Source: Terrimesophilobacter sp036833635 (GTDB lineage: Bacteria; Actinomycetota; Actinomycetes; Actinomycetales; Microbacteriaceae). Taken from it: a stretch of 6,460 bases of DNA. The position numbers were made by a program, and so were the translations under genes. The stretch covers positions 1-6,460 of the forward strand of contig DAITPJ010000103.1 of NCBI GenBank assembly GCA_036833635.1, read 5' to 3'. Position 1 is the stretch's first letter; each line of letters starts with the position of its first letter. Below are positions 5,435 to 6,460 of this stretch, in pieces. The notes beneath the pieces are model-generated. The model was not told where the DNA came from. It was given only the letters and a program-made list of their open reading frames with translations, and did not search any database.

Positions 5435-6460
5435 TCAGTGCTCGTGCCGGTGGTGCGAGTCGGGGTAGTGCTCGTGCGAGTGCGTGATCGCCGCGTGCGT
5501 GTGGTCGTGGCGGTGCCGGATGCCGGAAGCGACCGGTTCGTCGTGCTCGTGCTGGTGATGCTCGTCGTGCACGTGCCAGTGATCATGCGTGACGGTCTCG
5601 TGCGTGTGCCCGTGCTCGTGGCGCTCGGTGAGGTGGAACCAGACTCCCAGCGCCATGAGCAGGCCGGCGATCACGAGAGGAATGGTGATGGCCTCGCCGA
5701 GGGCGAGCGCGAGGGCCGCCCCGAAGAACGGGGCCACGGAGAAGTACGCCCCCGCGCGGGCTGTGCCAACGTGCCGCATGGCCACAATGAAGAGCACGAG
5801 GCTCACCCCGTAGGCGAAGAAGCCGACGGCCATGGCCGCGGCGATGTTGCCGACAGCGGGCAACTGCGCCCCCAGCAGGAACGCGAGGGCGAGATTGACC
5901 GGTCCGGCGACGCTCCCCTTGATCGCGGCGAGCCACGTGGCATCGTTGAGCGCGACCTTCCGGGTGAGGTTGTTGTCGACTCCCCAGCACAGGCAGGCGC
6001 CGAGCACGGCGAACGATGGCCAGATCGTCCCGAGAGCCACGCCGCCCGGGACGCTGAGCACGACCGCCCCGGCGACGATGGCCAGCATCCCGAGGGCGAT
6101 CCGGCGGTCGAAGTTCTCCCGGAAGACGAACCAGGCCAGCAGTGCGGTGAACACGCCCTCGGCGTTGAGCAGGAGCGATGCCCCGGATGCCGGCATGTTC
6201 GAGAGGCCGAACATGAGCAGCACCGGGCCGAGCATCCCGCCGAAGAAGATGGCGCCGGCGAGCGGGAGCAGTTCGCGCCGGGTGAGGCGTACCCGCGGCA
6301 GACGCCGGATGACCCGGTACAGCCCGAGTCCGAGGCCTGATCCGATGTAGAGCAGGCCGGCGAGCAGCCAGGGGCTCACCTCGTCCAGCAGCAGTTTCGC
6401 GATGGGCGTGCCCGCCCCGAACAGCAGGGCGGAGGCGATTCCGGCCTGGACGCCGACATG
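5435..6460 (-). CDS. DMT-superfamily (EamA) transporter with His-rich C-terminal tail, start outside window
   Basis: 341 residues are visible; the frame runs open to the right edge, where VGVQAGIASALLFGAGTPIA forms the first membrane helix, so the true start is beyond the window. A GTG at 6379 lies after that helix and is not a credible start. Two EamA repeats can be seen. The first contains NMPASGASLLLNAEGVFTAL, typical of the end of EamA repeat 1. The second runs from CLCWGVDNNLTRKVAL to VGTARAGAYFSVAPFFGA. Together they make the usual ten-helix drug/metabolite transporter fold. The last 66 residues (encoded by 5438-5635) are soluble and contain 24 histidines in HxH, HDHWHVH and HHxHEH patterns, ending in HYPDSHHRHEH. 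Such tails bind divalent metals such as Zn, Ni or Co, so a metal-linked export role is plausible but unproven; EamA members more often export amino acids or other metabolites. The next gene on this strand begins 63 bases downstream. Confidence 0.92.
   Translation of the reverse strand, partial: HVGVQAGIASALLFGAGTPIAKLLLDEVSPWLLAGLLYIGSGLGLGLYRVIRRLPRVRLTRRELLPLAGAIFFGGMLGPVLLMFGLSNMPASGASLLLNAEGVFTALLAWFVFRENFDRRIALGMLAIVAGAVVLSVPGGVALGTIWPSFAVLGACLCWGVDNNLTRKVALNDATWLAAIKGSVAGPVNLALAFLLGAQLPAVGNIAAAMAVGFFAYGVSLVLFIVAMRHVGTARAGAYFSVAPFFGAALALALGEAITIPLVIAGLLMALGVWFHLTERHEHGHTHETVTHDHWHVHDEHHQHEHDEPVASGIRHRHDHTHAAITHSHEHYPDSHHRHEH

Noticed and set aside
5435..5640. His-rich protein as a CDF or ZIP-type zinc transporter
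   Set aside because: The membrane part has the two EamA repeats and none of the CDF or ZIP helix motifs; only the tail resembles metal-transporter loops.
5198..6340. 380-codon + strand frame spanning the start of the membrane protein and the EamA gene
   Set aside because: It runs antisense across two real genes and the gap between them, and its Val/Arg and Glu/His/Arg runs mirror the His-rich tail and hydrophobic helices of the other strand.
6377..6379. GTG at 6379 as the start of the EamA transporter
   Set aside because: The frame upstream to the window edge encodes a typical first EamA helix (residues ending GAGTPIAKLLL), so the start lies outside the window.

Overview
The window is GC-rich throughout, with dense coding and long open antisense frames. 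It carries a DUF2510 protein, a zinc-ribbon giant membrane protein of the SCO7613 C-terminal type, and GGTTTCGATACG-type palindromic repeats. Together these point to a high-GC actinobacterium, most likely of the Microbacteriaceae. The lineage is an inference from gene content and repeats; no rRNA or other phylogenetic marker is present.

Layout. Positions 1-408 (+) hold the C-terminal ATP-binding part of a sensor histidine kinase whose start lies outside the window. One base after its stop begins a 105-nt, nearly perfect hairpin (409-513). It is followed by a NarL/LuxR-type response regulator (533-1180, +), which is probably leaderless. The regulator's stop codon lies in a 13-bp-stem hairpin (1168-1207) that sits between convergent genes. 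On the minus strand is a 59-residue DUF2510 protein (1389 down to 1210) with its own promoter (1506-1479). Upstream of it on the same strand is a 1280-residue polytopic membrane protein (5371 down to 1529), which ends at a small hairpin terminator (1508-1523). Sixty-three bases further upstream is a DMT/EamA transporter with a strongly histidine-rich C-terminal tail (6460 down to 5435), cut by the right edge.

How the genes may work together. The kinase and regulator form a two-component pair whose signal cannot be read, because the sensor domain is missing. The EamA transporter and the giant membrane protein may share a transcript (63-nt gap), though a weak hairpin lies between them. Nothing in the sequence shows a functional link between the two-component pair and the minus-strand genes.

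The most unusual content is repeat biology. The first case is the kinase-regulator hairpin, which contains both an AGGAGG and its complement CCTCCT, and encodes nearly the same small peptide on both strands. The second is a set of two full and one truncated REP-like palindromes inside the giant membrane protein gene, in frame, giving repeated VSIRPxAxADxLLNQR peptides. I did not find a convincing new multi-gene system.
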